Notes: generated by a model from the letters alone, not told the origin. 64,000 nucleotides of DNA from Chionis minor (GCA_013398295.1 VZSF01010130.1:417410-481409); one strand, 5' to 3'; positions 36,701 through 51,779 are shown, numbered from the stretch's first letter. A program made the numbers and translations.

Positions 36701-39700
36701 AACATTGCATTCCAAACTTGAAAGAAATTAGAACTCTCAATTTATAATTTCTGACACTGCTGGGTGCAGGCAGTGATCTAGAAAATTAAATCAACACTAG
36801 GAAGTTTTTGGGAAGCTTAAATAAAATGTGCAAGCTTGAGATGTATTTTCTAATCCTATCAGAGTAACCCTATTTTTCACAAATTGAAGCATGGAGCATT
36901 AACAGCTTTTTACACCTCTGTATGTATCAAAGTCTTTTGTTCATAGTCCAGCAGTTTAATGAACATTTAGTTTCATGCAGTGAAATTGCTGACCCTTGAA
37001 GGTGTGTGTGGGGCAACGGGGATAGAACTGGGTAGCTTAGTGGGAAGGCTGGAGTAGAACTGCACAAAATCAGTATGGATGATGCTAGTCTTTGTATGCA
37101 CAACCAGAAGTTTAGTCAGCATGACCCAACTCTGGTGTTCTGGATTTTTATTGTTTTTTCTAATATTAGGCAAAGAAAATAGTATTTTGTGTGCAATTCA
37201 TGCTACCTAAGGGTTGTAAAACTGACTTGCCTATCTAAGTATGTCCTGGTTGGAGGCTTTCAAGAAATGTGACAAAATGCTTTTGTAAGCTAATTTCAAA
37301 TAGTGTTAATCCTGAAATGAACACTGTTCAGTGCATTTGGGTTTTTGGACAATGTTAATCTCTTATATGTGTATTATAATACATTTAATTTACTATTAAT
37401 GTATATGATATGACTTCAGTCTCTATATCAAGGCTTATGACAAAACAACTGTATGCTGTATCTTTTTAGCTGAACGTGTTATTTCAGCAATGGGTCAAAA
37501 TAATTTAAAAATATTTTAAAATCTATGTACATTTAAATAATGCAGGTACTAAGGAGAATTATATTAGGAAAATACAGGTAAGGACAGGTGTATACCCTAC
37601 AAACTACTCTGAAACTTGTTCTTTGGGATAGTCACAGCTGCCCCTGAGCAAGTGAGATTTCTTTCCTGTTTTGTGAGGTATCCCACCTACCAGTCTTTGA
37701 GGTGAATATTTTCCCGATCACGGTTAGGTAAGTGCAGTGCTATAAACAGCAAATTGTAAAAGCCAGGTGAAAAATTCTATCGTGTCTTTAAGACTGACCA
37801 TAAAAGCCTATAAACCCTTCAACTAGAGGAGGGGAGATGTTGCCCTCTAACAGTCACTCTGTGCACACCTTATCTGTTTCCTAACAAGCTATAGACACTT
37901 ACTACCTACTTTTCTTTTTTTCAGCAAAGGCAGTGCACCTGCTCTGTAATGCAAGGTCTTCCATCAGTTTGCAAGCTCTACCTTTTCTTAACTTTAAATT
38001 TCCTGATAGAAGAATCATAAGTAAACTAGCTGTTTTTCTCACAGGCTCCCCATGTTGTTACCACCAGAACTACCCCCTGTCTCTATGCCCAGCTCAGAGT
38101 TTGGGAGTGTGATCAGTTAATTTTAAGGTAATCTTGTTGCTAAGTGTGAAACTGTATGATTAATAAAACCCTTTGTTTTCTTGAATAAGTGGTGGCCAGC
38201 CTTTTAGTGAAGTGTTAAGTGTAGCTTTGTATAATACAGACATTGACGGAACTGAGGAATACGATTAGGGGTTTGTGATCAATTAAGTGTTTGATCAGGG
38301 GGGTGCAGGGATGTTTAGTGGGAACCTAAGAGGTATTTAGAGAATGGTTTAGCAGCGTTTACATAAACGTAGCTGAAATTAGGGGAGTTTGGAACTAGTG
38401 TAAATGCAGAGGAAGGAAGAAAGAGTCTCTACCAGTTGTTAGGGCTGGCGAAGAAATCGGAGGTAAAATCATTCTGCTTATTTTAAAGGTAGGACATGTC
38501 TTGTTAAGCTACCCTCTAGCGAGAATGCTGCATCCACACAGATTTACTTGCTTAATTATATAAGTTCTTATCTTCCAAATTGACTTGTATGCTTCTGATT
38601 ACACTATGCTTTGCTGTTGGCATTGTCACTTGTTTTAGCAGTTATTTTTTGTCTTTAGCTACTATCTCCATTTTGTAATGAAGTTGTTTCATAATTGTGA
38701 AGCCTTTTTCTACATGCAACTGATTTAGCATAGACAGGCACAGGTCCCTTGAAATTCTGTAAGTAACAAATTTCAGTTTAGAAAGACAAGGATATCACAA
38801 ATGTTTTGTGAAGAAAAGTGGTACCGTAGGATTTCAGAGCTAGTCTGTTCATGTGCTTGTCTCCAGTTTAAGGAGTACCAGTTTGGAAGTATTATAGTTG
38901 CATTTTGCCCTCGGTAGTTATTTCTGGCATGTGCTAAAATAGTAAATAGGTAAACTATATATAGTAGTTTCCCTCCTTCCCTTTCTTTTTCCTTTTTTTA
39001 TCTGGGTCACTATGGGACTGTTGAAGCAAATGTGATGGTTGGAGGGGTTTGTTGTGTTCTGAAAGGCGTGGTATGTACTGAGGTATAATGCAGCCTTCCT
39101 AAATGGCATTGGTGCCAATCATTCAGTGATGCTTGGCATCACGCTGCACTGGTAATATGCATTTTTGCTTTTATTGGTGTTTTTCCTTGACCTGCTTGTC
39201 TGTTTTGTTGTACTGGAATGTTGGGTGAGATGGGTGTTTTCAGCCAGTGATGAAAAATATACTAGAGTGATGTTATATCAGGAAAGAACTGTGAAGGTAT
39301 GGGATTCAACTTGCAGATCAGAGTAGATGGAGGTGTAGTCCACACATTCATTGGAATCTGGCGAGAGGCTCAGCTGGCCAGATGCAGGCTTCAACTTTAG
39401 GCTGGGCTGGAACTGCAGTTTAACCTAGCTGTGCTGACTAGCTCTCCACTGACTGTAGTGGGAGCTTTGACTGCTCTCACGCAGACATCTACATTTGGGT
39501 GCTTTAGCATGGAATTTGAATCTGACTCCAGGTGTCCTGTGTTGACCCTGAGCATTTAATTTTTTTGGTGGGCACAAAAAATACTGTGATAGGTTTGATA
39601 CACTTGTGAGTTTGTTCTACATCTGTACTGTCCTTACTCCCAACACGCACGCCAGGGCCTGCTAGTTAGAAATCACATTTACAAACCCAGTTAGTTGGAT

Positions 39701-42700
39701 CTTTAGTGGTTTTATTGTTGAAGTTATCTTCCCTTTTGAAGATTTATCAGAGCCTGATAAGATCAGTACAGAAAACAGTGCCTCATGGAACTATTTGATG
39801 CTCTGATGCTTTATGTAGTTACTAACTTAGCTGTATTTGCTGAACTGTCTTCCATGTGATGTTGTTTGAGCTTCAACCTCTAATTGCTCTAGAATTTAGT
39901 TCGCGTGCATATGGAAAACAGGCTGATGCTGAGTTTGTGTCCAATGCTTTTGTATGACTCTGTTCCTCAGAAGTAAAGTTATATTCATCTTATAGTTGTG
40001 GAATGCTTAAATTCATTTATATAGCTTCCCAACAGTTAGACTATAATTGTATGTGTTGCATTATTTTCAGCTATTTCCAAATATGAGGCAGCTACAGGCA
40101 GCTTCTCCAGGCATGATTGTGGCCAGTGGTTTGTTGATGTGCAAAGTTAAGCTACACAGAAGAAAACAAAGCAACGTGAATACATTGAGAAAGATGAAGT
40201 AGTTTACCAGCCAACACTAGTAAACTTCTACAGCGTGTTCTCAGAGGCACGATATAGCTGCTTGGTGCATTGTGGGTTTTTTCCTTCTTTTCCCCCCTCT
40301 CTAATCTCTAATCTTTCTGTTTCCAGTTTTGATCTTGGCAGGATTACGGTGCCTCTGGCATGTACAGAGGCCAGACAGTGCCAGTCAGTTACGTCCTGTC
40401 TCTGGGAGACAGATTTCATGCTGAGCCCCACATTTGGTAGGAGATGGACACTGAAAATTGCTTTTTCTCTGAAGCAGTGTGTTGCTCCTCTGGAAGTTGT
40501 TATGGCAGGACATAACACTTTGTCAAAGTATCTGGGAGATGCCAGCTGGTACCTGCCAGTCAACTATTTTTTCAATTTTAAAGTGTTGGCTGGGCTAATA
40601 TGCTATTTGAGACTTTTGATCATGTGTTAATTATATCGCATGAAGATGACCAAATACTTGTGAAAGAAGTTTGGAGGTTTTCTTAGGAGGAAACTGTGTA
40701 ATTAGCTCATCAGGATTTATCTGGATATAAGCAAATACAGGTGGAAGCATCTGGTAATGTTTTCTTATTCTAAAGAAAACACTTAAGAACACATTGTAGC
40801 AAATATAATTTGGAAATATTTAGCTATCACATAGAATTTGTAGATACTTTTGGGTTATGTTGGCATTACAGGTCAGATAAAACAACAATTGAAAAACTGA
40901 ATCTGAAAGCCTAAACATTATGTATGCTGATCTCTTGATGTAAAAAGTCCTGACTATGTTCACATTGGTACTCACTTTTACATATGCTGAATGTATATTA
41001 TATATTAAAATGTTCATATTTTGTTTTTATCATTTATTTAACTTGAGCATTCTACTCTTTTGTTCTGTAATGCTTTCAGTTTCTCTGAAAATAGACTGGT
41101 TGCAATGAAAATAAATTGTTGGAATAGCATGCTGCTAGTTTTGACTTAAACAGGTGTAGGCAACCAGTGGCACCCCCAGGGTTCTGCACACAAATGAAGG
41201 GCTACTTCTTTTCTTAACACTTATTGTCTGTGTATGGGCAGCATTTGGAAAGGTGCTGCCCTATTAGAAAATAGCTTGAAGAGTATTTTAGGGTTTTTTT
41301 TCTGAAATTGTTCCCACCTCCCCCTAAGTAAGAACGTTATCTAGACAATCTCAATATTTTGTTTTGTTGTTGATGATCTTCAGCAGCAAGATGTAAGGTC
41401 TCAGACTTGCTGTATGTGTCGGCTCTCAATACTTTACAGATGCAAATTGCCAATATGAAGCACTGGTTTCTACAGTTACTGTAGCAGAGTTGTTTGCAAC
41501 TGTTTGCATTTCCAAGCTCTGGAACGAGAGAAGATGTGCAGGAAAATGGAATTACTCTTCTGTTATTTTACTAGTTTTACTATTATTCTTATTACATTTA
41601 CTTTTACATTCCTCATATTAAATCAGGTAAAACGCTCTCCATTTTCAATCAGAAAGGGGTAAAGGTAAAAGTAATACTTAATCCAATTAATGTATTTTCC
41701 TGCTGTGATGCATTGTGATGACTTTGAGCATCTGGTAGTAACTGAGCATGAGCTGCTTAAAGTCACAGAAACCCAATCCCCATTATTTCTGCTTATTGAA
41801 GGGAATAAATGAATTACCAGACACTAATCTTTGGATAATTGCTTGCTGAGCAGGAGATCTTAGCTCCTAAGAAATTAGTTCTGTAAGTTTATAGAACTGT
41901 CAGAACTAGTGAACTATTTAAAAAGGTTAATCACAAGTGAACAGAAGCTGAACTTCCAGGTTTTTTTATTCATAACTATTGCAGTTGAGCCTTGCCAATA
42001 TATGTAGTATGTGGAGGTAGATATTATCTTTCCCCTTAATGAGTTTCAGTATAACTTATCAACCAAAGTTTAAGCTGAAGACTGAAATCTGTGTCAATGT
42101 TGCTTGTGATTTATGCCCTTAGGATATTTGTATTTGAAAGTCATGCTCCTTGTCGCTGGTGGTCTTCACTCCTTTGCCTTGGAGAGCAGCCTGAAAGAGG
42201 GTGTTATGGAGTCATTACTCATAGCTCCTACTCAGTAGCCTTGGGCAGCCCTTACTGCTTTGACCTCAGTGGAGTCTTTCACTTTGTGTAGGAGCACACG
42301 TCCTACCCCCACACATCTGGAAATGTTCAGGACCCCAAAATAATTAGATAAGCAAGCCTCAAATCCACCGAAGAATTTACTTCATCAGAATACAATGCCT
42401 GCTAACTTCTTTTCAACATATTGTATTTGCAGGACAACTGAGGAGTAATTTCAGTGGTTCGTGGATCTTTCTGACCTCATAGGTACTTTCTGTCTCTGTA
42501 GATTGTTGCTATGGGCAATTAATGTGTTTTTTGAGACTATAAAATCTATATTTGCCTCTGTCAAATTCATATTCTGCACATGATCTTTACAAATTACGGG
42601 ATATATTCCTTCTGATTCTCCTACTGTATATTATGATGTTTATTACATTACATCTTTGATCAAAATTCCACAGGGATTCTGGCAAAGGGATAACAATACC

Positions 42701-45396
42701 TTGGTTAGCTCAGATTAAATACTCTGGAAGTAATTGTTCCATGCAGTATGTTTCTGCCTTTTTTATAAGAACTGAGCTTCTGTCCTCTAGACAGTCTTTT
42801 CATTGTGGAATCTCTGCTTGAAATGCCCTCAATTTAAAGAAGTAGGCTCTACTTAATCTCCTTCCATTTATTTTAATTACTGTCAAAATATCAGGATATA
42901 GCAGAGTTGCCATATAATGACACTATTATGAATATTTGGTAAGGACGAAGTGACTTCATTAAGTTAAGCTTGACATATTTAGAGATGTCACAGAATTTCA
43001 TATTAATACTGCTGCAAATTTGGTTTTAGCATGCCATTTTAAATAATAGGGGAAGAGACCATTGAATCTTCAGGCTTCATCTGGTTAAATTTTGTTTGTG
43101 CAGTAAGAGGTCAAAAGTTTTTATACTCTTAAGAGCTAAGGTGATGTCCTCCACAATCTTAAATACATTCTAGTTATAGATATACCGTAAGCATTGGAGG
43201 TAGGTCTAGCTATACTTTTGATACCACTTTTCCTTAGACCTAGCTGTGGTCAGACCGTCAGTTGAGTGGATTGGGTTTACAGCTGTTCTTAGCACACTAA
43301 GAAAGAAGAGGGGGGTGTGCATGCATATTTTCCTCTCCAGAGATGGGTTATAGCAAGTGCTTGTACTCCTCCCACCCTGGGAGTGCTACTGGAGTGCTTG
43401 CAGCGCGAGCGGGAGAGGAGCAGGCAGGGAGGCTTTGGAGCACTCCTCAACTGTCAACCTTCAGACACGGGCAGGCTGGTAACAGTAGAGGTAAAAGGTA
43501 CATACTGTCACAGATACTTGCTGCAAATACATAATATCTTGTTTTTTTAACACAAACAGAAGACAGCATTTCCTTTTGCACACAGGAACTTTTGTTCACA
43601 CACATATAAACTAGGAAAGTAGAAAAGCAGAATTGAATACAGCCTGCTGTTTTCAGATTTGTTTCTGCCATGACACAGCTCCAGTGCTTTGTTCGTAAAA
43701 CCTGTATACAGTGGGAATATGTTAATTAAGGGGAAGAGGTCAGTATTATATGTATTTGTCATTACAGATCTGAATTTTTATATTAATATTGATTAGAGTA
43801 ATTAAATTTATTCAAAACTTACTTGAATGCAGAGGTATGAGATTTCAAATTTATGGATCTCCTGTACCATGCATATGCAGTTGTCGTGCAAACCAGAAAA
43901 TGGCTTACTCTTGGCATTTTTCAGTAGTTGGGGGTGTCACATTCTGCATAGCTTATCAGAAGCAGAGCAAATGGAACATGTTACTTTTTTCCTCAATATT
44001 GTCCTTGAGTTTTTAAGTACTTCAATGTTTTGCTTTCCTGGACTGCTGCTATTAGAAACCTACTTGATTTGGTATTTCCTAATGTCTTTTTATTGCTAAT
44101 TAGGAGTTAATTAGAATGGCTCCGTATCTTTCTTCAACACTTGAAAGTTGGCTCTAAACTCAGATGGCTCAACTTCTGAATTTTACAAAGAAGTTAGTGT
44201 ATGCAAAAGAATATATATATAATTTAACATTAGGCATGTTTTAGTTTAATAAACAAAATGTTATATGGTAGAGCAGAGCATTTGTTCAGCACCATAGCAT
44301 AAATGTAGATGTACGTCCTGAAACTGCAAATTTTGATATAAATCAGTTACTTGAATTGTCAGAGTGCACAAAGGTTTCCAAATAAGACTGCAAACCTAAT
44401 GTGCAGTATAAATGACTGTTATTGCTGATGCTTGGCTTCAATTTCCAAGTTCTTTTTCTAGCTAGTAAGCTAAAGTTTTATTGGGTCAACATATTCTTTA
44501 AACAGTTAATTTTGGTTCATCTTTATCTGTATTTTCTTAGCTTTCCAGTGGTGTATCTGATGGATGTTTTGTCTTGACTGTTAACAGGTCCTAGATTTTT
44601 CTGTATAACTCTAGGGATAAGAATTCTATTAAATTTAAAAATCAAGAATTCTCAGGCTTCCAAGTCCCTAGCTGTTAAAATGCTTAAGACAATTTGTTCT
44701 CATCCAGACTTGAACTTCTCAATGCAAACTGAGAACCTGGCATCATAAGAAGCAGTGGTGGCTTTTTATTTTTTTTACACAAGTGGTTTCATACATGCCT
44801 GACCATGTGATTTACTACTTTTTTTAATGGTATTTGAATTGTTGTGACTAATGAGTGGTTAAATTGTCAGTGCGCTCAGTGGCATGTCTATAGTTGAGAA
44901 AACAAACAATCTTTGTGTTAAACCTGATCATAAAGCTTTTAGAATAATTGAGTTCAACTTATTGTCTTTTTAAAGTAGCATCTTCAGTGCCATGATAACT
45001 CTGCCAAAGGGAATCAGGAACTGCTGACAGAAATATGTAAACTCTATAATTTTCTGGCAGAAATTTGATAATTAAAATTGATGTTTTATTTACAGTTATC
45101 AGCTTGAGTCACTTGGGAACAAACCTCTAGGGCAAACTAATAAATGGTTCATTTAACAATAACTGCATTTTTTTATATTTCAGTTGTATGTTCTTATTTG
45201 TATTTGGTAGCTATGGAGAAGAGAATCTCATTGCATAAAAACATTCCAAAACCTCAATTTATAATGCTGCGCTTGCATGGACCCTCCTATTTATTGCAAG
45301 AAAGATATATGGCCTTTCCTTTCAAGTGTCCTGGCAGTAGATTTTTGGAGAAAATAGCCCTGCTTGCGAAACTCTGCTAGCTGTGGTATCTGTATT
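33771..45396. other. Intronic sequence, no element recognised
   Basis: This is long AT-rich intron without recognisable exon or repeat copy. A stretch at 40235-40630 is open on both strands for over 110 codons but has no domain resemblance. A small GC-rich patch lies at 43360-43490. Nothing else stood out. Confidence 0.55.
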
Positions 45397-46235
45397 CATA
45401 GAATCATAGAATAATTAAGGCTGGATAGGATCTCTGGAGACCCTCTTGTTCAACCCCCTGTTCAGAACAAGTTCAGTCAGATCAAGTTACTCAGGTTCAT
45501 TTGAGTTTGGGTAGAGTCTGCTATTGCTCTGGGTAACACATTCCAATGGTTGACCACCCTTGTGGTGAAAAGTTCCATGCTCTATCTTGTCTGCTGCCTC
45601 TTGTGCTATAGTTGTGCACCTTTGAGCAGTGCAATTCTGTTTTGTCTGTCTTTTAATTTGTTGTAGGCAGCGATAGGATCTGTACTGCTCCTGCCTCACA
45701 AGCCTTTTCTTATGGCTGAACAAACCTAAATCTCTCAGTCTTTACTCCTATATTAGGTGCACCAGCCCCCAGTCATCTTGGTGGCCTTCTCCTGCACTCA
45801 CTCCAATATGTCAATGTCTGTCTCCTGTTTTGGGGAGCAGAAAACAGTGCAACTCCAGATACAGCCTTATGGAAGTGGAATGCCCATGTCCCTCAGCGTG
45901 CTGGCAACCTGGAACACAGTCAGTTTTTGCTGCTGAAGAGTACGCTGACTCAGATTCAGATTGTGTCAGTGAGGTCCCCCATGCCTCCTTCTGCAAATCT
46001 GGTTTCTAAAAAATCGACCTGCAGCCTGTACTGCCTCCTGTTGTTTTTCATCCCAGGTGCAGGACTTTACATCTGATTTTGTTGAATTCCTTTTTGTTCC
46101 TGTTGACCCAGTTCTCAGCATGTGGTGGCTGCACATAGCAGCCCTGTCCTTCAGCATATTGGTCACTCCTTCCAATGTGGTATTGTCCAGATTTGGTGCA
46201 TGTAAAGTTTTTCTTTTCATCCATATTGTCTCTTG
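45397..46235 (-). mobile_element. CR1 LINE, diverged copy on minus strand
   Basis: The left end has the CR1 3' terminus in reverse complement (CATAGAATCATAGAATAATT). It continues with CR1 3' blocks: CCAATGGTTGACCACCCTTG, TGGTGGCCTTCTCCTGCACT, CACTCCAATATGTCAATGTC and CAGGTGCAGGACTTTACATC. The last corresponds to the KCKVLHLG region, seen on the minus strand as NKIRCKVLHLG. It is interrupted by stops and is more diverged than the copy at 10737. Confidence 0.88.
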
Positions 46236-47238
46236 TAAAACCAGGTGTATAACTGTAATGCTTAATGAAAGAGACTATAAGACTATGTATTGCATGACTG
46301 TGTATCATGCATGAACAAATAAAATTACGTAAAAATAATTGGGCATACTTCAAATTGATCTAGGCCGGTGTTCTGTATCCAATACTAGTAACTGATGCTT
46401 TAAGAGTAGTCCTTCCTGCTATATACCGTCTTCCCTTTGGCCAGTCAGTGGTTTTTGGACTTGGAGAGACAGAGAAGCCCACCATCAATTGCTTTTTTCA
46501 AAGTCACTTAAATACCTATGGACTTCAGAATTCTCAGTTGTAGAGGATGCAAAGTTGAATTAATTTTCTTAATGTAATTAATGCTTCCTTGTGTTCTGAA
46601 TGTTATTCCTGATAACTTTGGGAGTACCATCCCATTTTTGTTTCATGAGAAATAAAAAAACCACCCTAACCCTTTCCCTCTTATCAGCCATATGTATTCT
46701 CTCTCAAAATAAATGAAGCACAGGAGAAAAACCCAAAACCAAACCCACTCTCAAAAAAAAACAACCAAACTCACTCCGCCTCCAGCTGCAGTCACCTGAG
46801 TTCTGTTCGCAGAGCAGTGATTTTGTCACTTCAGCCCTTCTCCCTTTGCCAGGTGATTTGTTAGTATTATTAAGCAACAAGGGCACTCAACATAAGATTC
46901 CTTCTGGGTGTTGCTGGTAACTGCTCTCTGTGTGGTACTCTGACCTCTTCTTGTTTCTTTTAGCCAGTTTATTTGTACCTCTGAGGGCTTTTTTCCTCTT
47001 GTCCAATGAAAACTTTGTTTTTCTAAGAATCTTTTGTTATGGATGAACCTTTTATTGAAAGCTATAAGAAGTTCTAAGCAATTAACATTACACTTATTTT
47101 GAATGGCATGTTTACTTTATCATTATCCAGATAATTCTCAACATGTGATTATATCTAAACACGGGGATTTTAAAAAAAACTTTATTCAAAAGTCTTCAAT
47201 CACATCATTCATGATTGCTTGATGAATGATAAGTATTT

Positions 47239-47302
47239 AAAGCGTATTTAAGTATTTAGGTGTGCAAAAGTAAAAGTATTTAAGTATTTAGGTGTGCAAA
47301 AG
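47239..47302 (+). repeat. Tandem duplication, two copies of a 32-bp unit
   Basis: Two identical 27-base cores, beginning GTATTTAAGTATTTAGG and ending TGTGCAAAAG, start at 47244 and 47276, giving a period of 32. The five bases before each core differ (AAAGC and TAAAA). The identity of the cores points to a recent local duplication. Within the core GTATTTA is itself nearly repeated. Confidence 0.9.
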
Positions 47303-50300
47303 CTCATGATATTCAGCTACTTCGAAGAGGCCTTGAATCAGAGGAGGTGACTACTTCATTATGGTGAAGAAATACTTCTGTTTTGTTTTAGTGCTTTCTA
47401 GAATAAAGTTTAGGTGCAGGGGAGAACACGCCTCAAAAAAAAAAGAAATCTTGTAAAAGAATAAGATAACTTTCACTTAAGTTTTCTTAAAAGTTTCCCT
47501 TAAGTTTTCATGTGTTTCTTAAAATGCAGAAAACATACTTAAAAACACCATTTCTCAAATTTACTGAAGTGCCTTTGTTCATCTATAAAACTATAATGTA
47601 GAGGATTAGTGTATAGCATCATCTGTTTGCCTTGGCAGGATTATGTGAAGATATTCTTCAATGGGGGGTGAGGGGTTAGGGAGAGAGATACTCTCATGTC
47701 TTCTTCCTTGCAGGCTTTTTAAGAGTAGGAATGACCCTGTTTAACAGTAGCCATCCCGAGTATGAGAAACTTTGGTGAATTTGACCTCTGTCTTCTAAGG
47801 GGCTGTCCCTAGCTGCATTTACCAAAGGAATGTAAATGGTCATAAACATTGCTGTTTGGAGTCTCTTTATTTTCAGCGTTCTGTAATTTCTCATAAGAAG
47901 TCTGCAATATTCTTAAGAGTAAACTGGTTGTAGAACCACCAGAATCCTTTGTTTTCATTAGTGTGTATATTAGTACAGATATTTTTTTTTAAAAAAAAGG
48001 AGTCACTTCAGAGCTCCTGAAAGTAAAAGCATTGCCTCAAGCTAAGCATGGTGTTGGCAGGAGCTATACAAACTTCTTTGTGTAGTTTTTGCCAAAGAAC
48101 CTCATTCTTGACCTGAAATATCCCTGCTGTTTCCAGCTGTGAGCTTCATGAACAAACACTACGATTTTGACAAGTTGATCATTATTCATGCAGAATAATT
48201 TATGAGATCAAATTCCTGTCCTAATTAGTTTCCCTTTGTTTTTTAACAAGCTTTACTTTATTTTTGTTTTCTAACAAGTCTTACTTTTTGCCAAGTTCAT
48301 TGGGTTGAGTAGGTAATCCTTAGAAATGACTGAAGGATGTGCATTGTCTAGCTTAAATGGAAGGCACCACATCTAAGTTACTGTCTAAGAATGTATTAAA
48401 ATCCAACATGATTGTATTGGTGTATGGAATTGTCTGAATTGGCCTTTAAATTGTGAGGTTCATAAGCCAGGAATGCCCAGGGAGAGAATTAATTAAATTG
48501 AAGCTATAAATGTTGATTTTGGAGTGGTTTGGCATTTAAATTGCTGTGTCATATTTTTTTTTCCTACAATAAACTAGTGTTACATACTATTTAGGAAAGC
48601 AGGAATTTCTCCTGCAACCAATTCTTCCCCCCAGTAAAATCATGGGAAATGTTGAGTCAGACATAAAATGGTCTGCATTAAGGCTAGTATGCATGATTCC
48701 TTAATGCCTCGATAATGTGGATGGATGTTGCGGTCTGTTCCCTTAGTTGCTGTAGTTCTCACTTTTTTTCCTCTTACCTGTCCCATTTGTCCCCCTTCAT
48801 TTGCACGATGAATAATACTGTAGCAGAGCTCAGTGTGAGCCCTTAGAGGATGGGGAAGGGATTTTTTTTTTTTAAATTAAAACAAACCAACCCGAAAACC
48901 CACACTAAAAAAACAGCCAACCCTCCCCCAACACACACACATACTCATGAGCATTGAGGCACGTGTATCCAAGTAGTCTGTCGGGCAATGAGACCAAACA
49001 GATGAGTGTGTCACGGTGGCCTTGCTAGAAATCCTCCCAATGAAATGAGGGATGACAGACTCCTGCTAATCCTCATGTCTTCTGGGTTCTTAGGTCGTTC
49101 AGGTGTGCTGAACTTGGATGTGACTTTTGTACCCTATAGGAGCTGACAGTGATGAGGCTCTCTTCATCCTGTTTGACGTCTGAGTCATTAGGATTTACTC
49201 AGTCTTTTGTCTCCCTGTCTTGGCTGTTTTACCACTTCAGTCCTGTTATTTATCTTCCCACCATTATCTCTTAACGACTTAAGTCTGTAGTTTGGCCCTC
49301 GTTTTAGTGTAAATGTAGTCCTTGTTTTACTGACGAGTATTTTCAGAAGCTGATGTGTAGTTGTACTGTGATCTTTGATCTGCTTATCTAGGTGCCATCA
49401 ACACATGCTGTTCTTAAGCCCTTTCTTCTGCCATTCTTTCTGGTATTTCCACACCCAGGCATTCCCATTCATTGTCCAATCATAAGTCTTCATGATTCTA
49501 TTACAAAGTGTCCCTACACTTGTACAAAAAGGGAACACCTGCCTCTTTCATGCTTGAAGCTCCTAATCTGTTACTACCTCTTAAACCACCAAAATAGGTT
49601 TATCAGACCTATTGTCTGAATTGCTTAAATTATTCATTCTTTGTTTATTAACTTTTGTTACCTATTATTGTATGTGGCACTAGTTTGTTTGCTAGAATCT
49701 TTTTGTTTCTATCCTGTCATCCATGAAATCTCTCTAGACTTCTACCCCTTTTCTTGCTTTTCTACCTTGTTGGTGCCAGAAGAAACGCAGGACTTCTGCC
49801 ACACCAGCCTTAGCTGTCATAGCTTAACAGCTTAATCCTTTTCTTGTTCTTAGTATTGCAGGCTTCTGTCTTGTTCATACATGCAGATTTCCCCATCCCC
49901 AAATCATATCAATCTGCTCAATACTTTGCAATTTCTCTGGGCCATAGACTTCTCATCTGTTTCCTCTCATGGGCTGAGTATGCATTCCTTGCACAGTGAA
50001 CCTTCTGTTTGCCTCAAACTCTGAGGAGCAGACACTTTCTTCTGGATGTGGAGTCCCAGAGGACTGGTGGGGTAGTTACCAGGTTTGAACTGCTAAGGAC
50101 TCCTCACATTGCTGCTGATTTCTTCCTCCTTTGGCATCTAGTGCTTCTCACTAAATCATAAGAAATAGAGCTTTCTGCAGTCCAGTCTACCGGGTGAATG
50201 GAAAGCAGGCTGGCCTTGTTGATTCTTTCTTTGGGCTGGCTAGGAGATGCTGACTGTTAACAGTTTTTCATAGAAGTGTTCAGTTAAAGTAACACTTGCA

Positions 50301-51415
50301 GTATGCTTCAGTTTTTAATAATTTCAGAATAATTGAAAAATAGATTCTTTTGCTGTCCACATTCTCAGTAGTTAATTACTTGTATAGTCTATTGGATTGA
50401 AATTTTCATTTGCAGTTTTACTTGAAAGTTCTTCCAAACTGTACTCATGGGCAGGCATATTATTAATTAATGATTTTTGATTTTGCTTTTTGATTGCACC
50501 TGCTGATTTTTTTGAGAGAATTGTTCCAGTAACTTTAACCTAATGCTGTTTTACACCATGTTATGCCCTCAAGATGAAGTTACATGCACCAAATTTCCAT
50601 TTCTGATTAGGGATCAGTGTGTGGAAGTCTGTTATTTTTCCCATAGAGATATTTGGCCTTTGCTACCCTTTGGATGCTTTGGACCTTGCTTCTTGGATGC
50701 TTTGGCTCGTGTAGTTTAGAACAGCTGCTGAGTTCCCTAGCTTGTATTCCAGTTTCTGTAAGGAGAGTGATCTGTCCTAGCAACTCCTCTTACACTGTGA
50801 CAGGCTTTAGAAGGAAGTGCAGAACCTCCCAGAGGTTTTCTTTGACATACTAATACCAGTTAAGTAAGCCTGCTATCAATATAAAAGCTAGTTGTGAATT
50901 TAACTGACAGGGAGACTTTTAGGGGAAGGGCATTATTTTAGTGCAACTGGAATGCCCTCTTCCCCCCATCCCCCTCTGAATTTAGCATGTCAGTTATCTT
51001 TGGGAATAAGTGCTGCAGTAGCTCTTCAGAAAGATAAGCTGATTTTCTGAAGGGGCACTGTACATGAAACCTCCTTTAAGATGGTGGAATTAAAACTGAA
51101 CTTGCAAAATTGGAACTGTCTTGTCTACACACTGTGTCACTGGTTTTTCATGGACTATTTCACCAGACCTGGTGGAAGAAAGAACTAATTGTTCTAGATT
51201 GACAAGTGCAATTTCTTCAAAAACCAAGTTTGGATCAGAAGGGAAGGACTAGTGTATTTTAAATAGGACTGTAGCTTTTTTCTGTTTGTTCTAAGTGTCT
51301 GGGAGTATAGCAGGCCAGATTCAACAGCCTGAGGGAAGTGAGGCCTAGTCGGTAGTGAGATGGAAAATGTATTTATGTATTTCTGGTAGGCGCAGTCACA
51401 CAGTGCTCAGGTACA

Positions 51416-51480
51416 GCACACATACACATGTATATGTATATGTGTATATGTACCTGTATCTATATATACGTTGTATATGT
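51416..51480. repeat. Alternating purine-pyrimidine (CA/TG/TA) tract
   Basis: About 65 bases are dominated by alternating CA, TG and TA dinucleotides (CACATACACATGTATATG, then TGTGTATATG, then TATATATACG). It is a degenerate microsatellite with some potential for Z-DNA or cruciform extrusion. The chance open frames across it are artefacts. Confidence 0.7.
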
Positions 51481-51779
51481 TTGCAACATGGATCCCTCCA
51501 GGTACAGGGCTCAGACATTCAGGCACACAAATGGATTTCCATGCCCAGGAAAAGGTTAGAAAGGAATTTAGCAAGCAGACAGGATGGGCTGTGCTGATCA
51601 GGTGCAAGGCATGGCCAGCAAAGTATAGTGACCAGCTAGCTGCTAATGTCTGCACAAGCCTTTTTATCCTCTTATCTGTTGTATTTTTTTCCCCACAATT
51701 GCTCCTCCCCAGATCACTTAAATCCCTCCTTGGTTCCACTCATGAACATCCCATAATAAGCCCCATGTGATCCTGCAAT

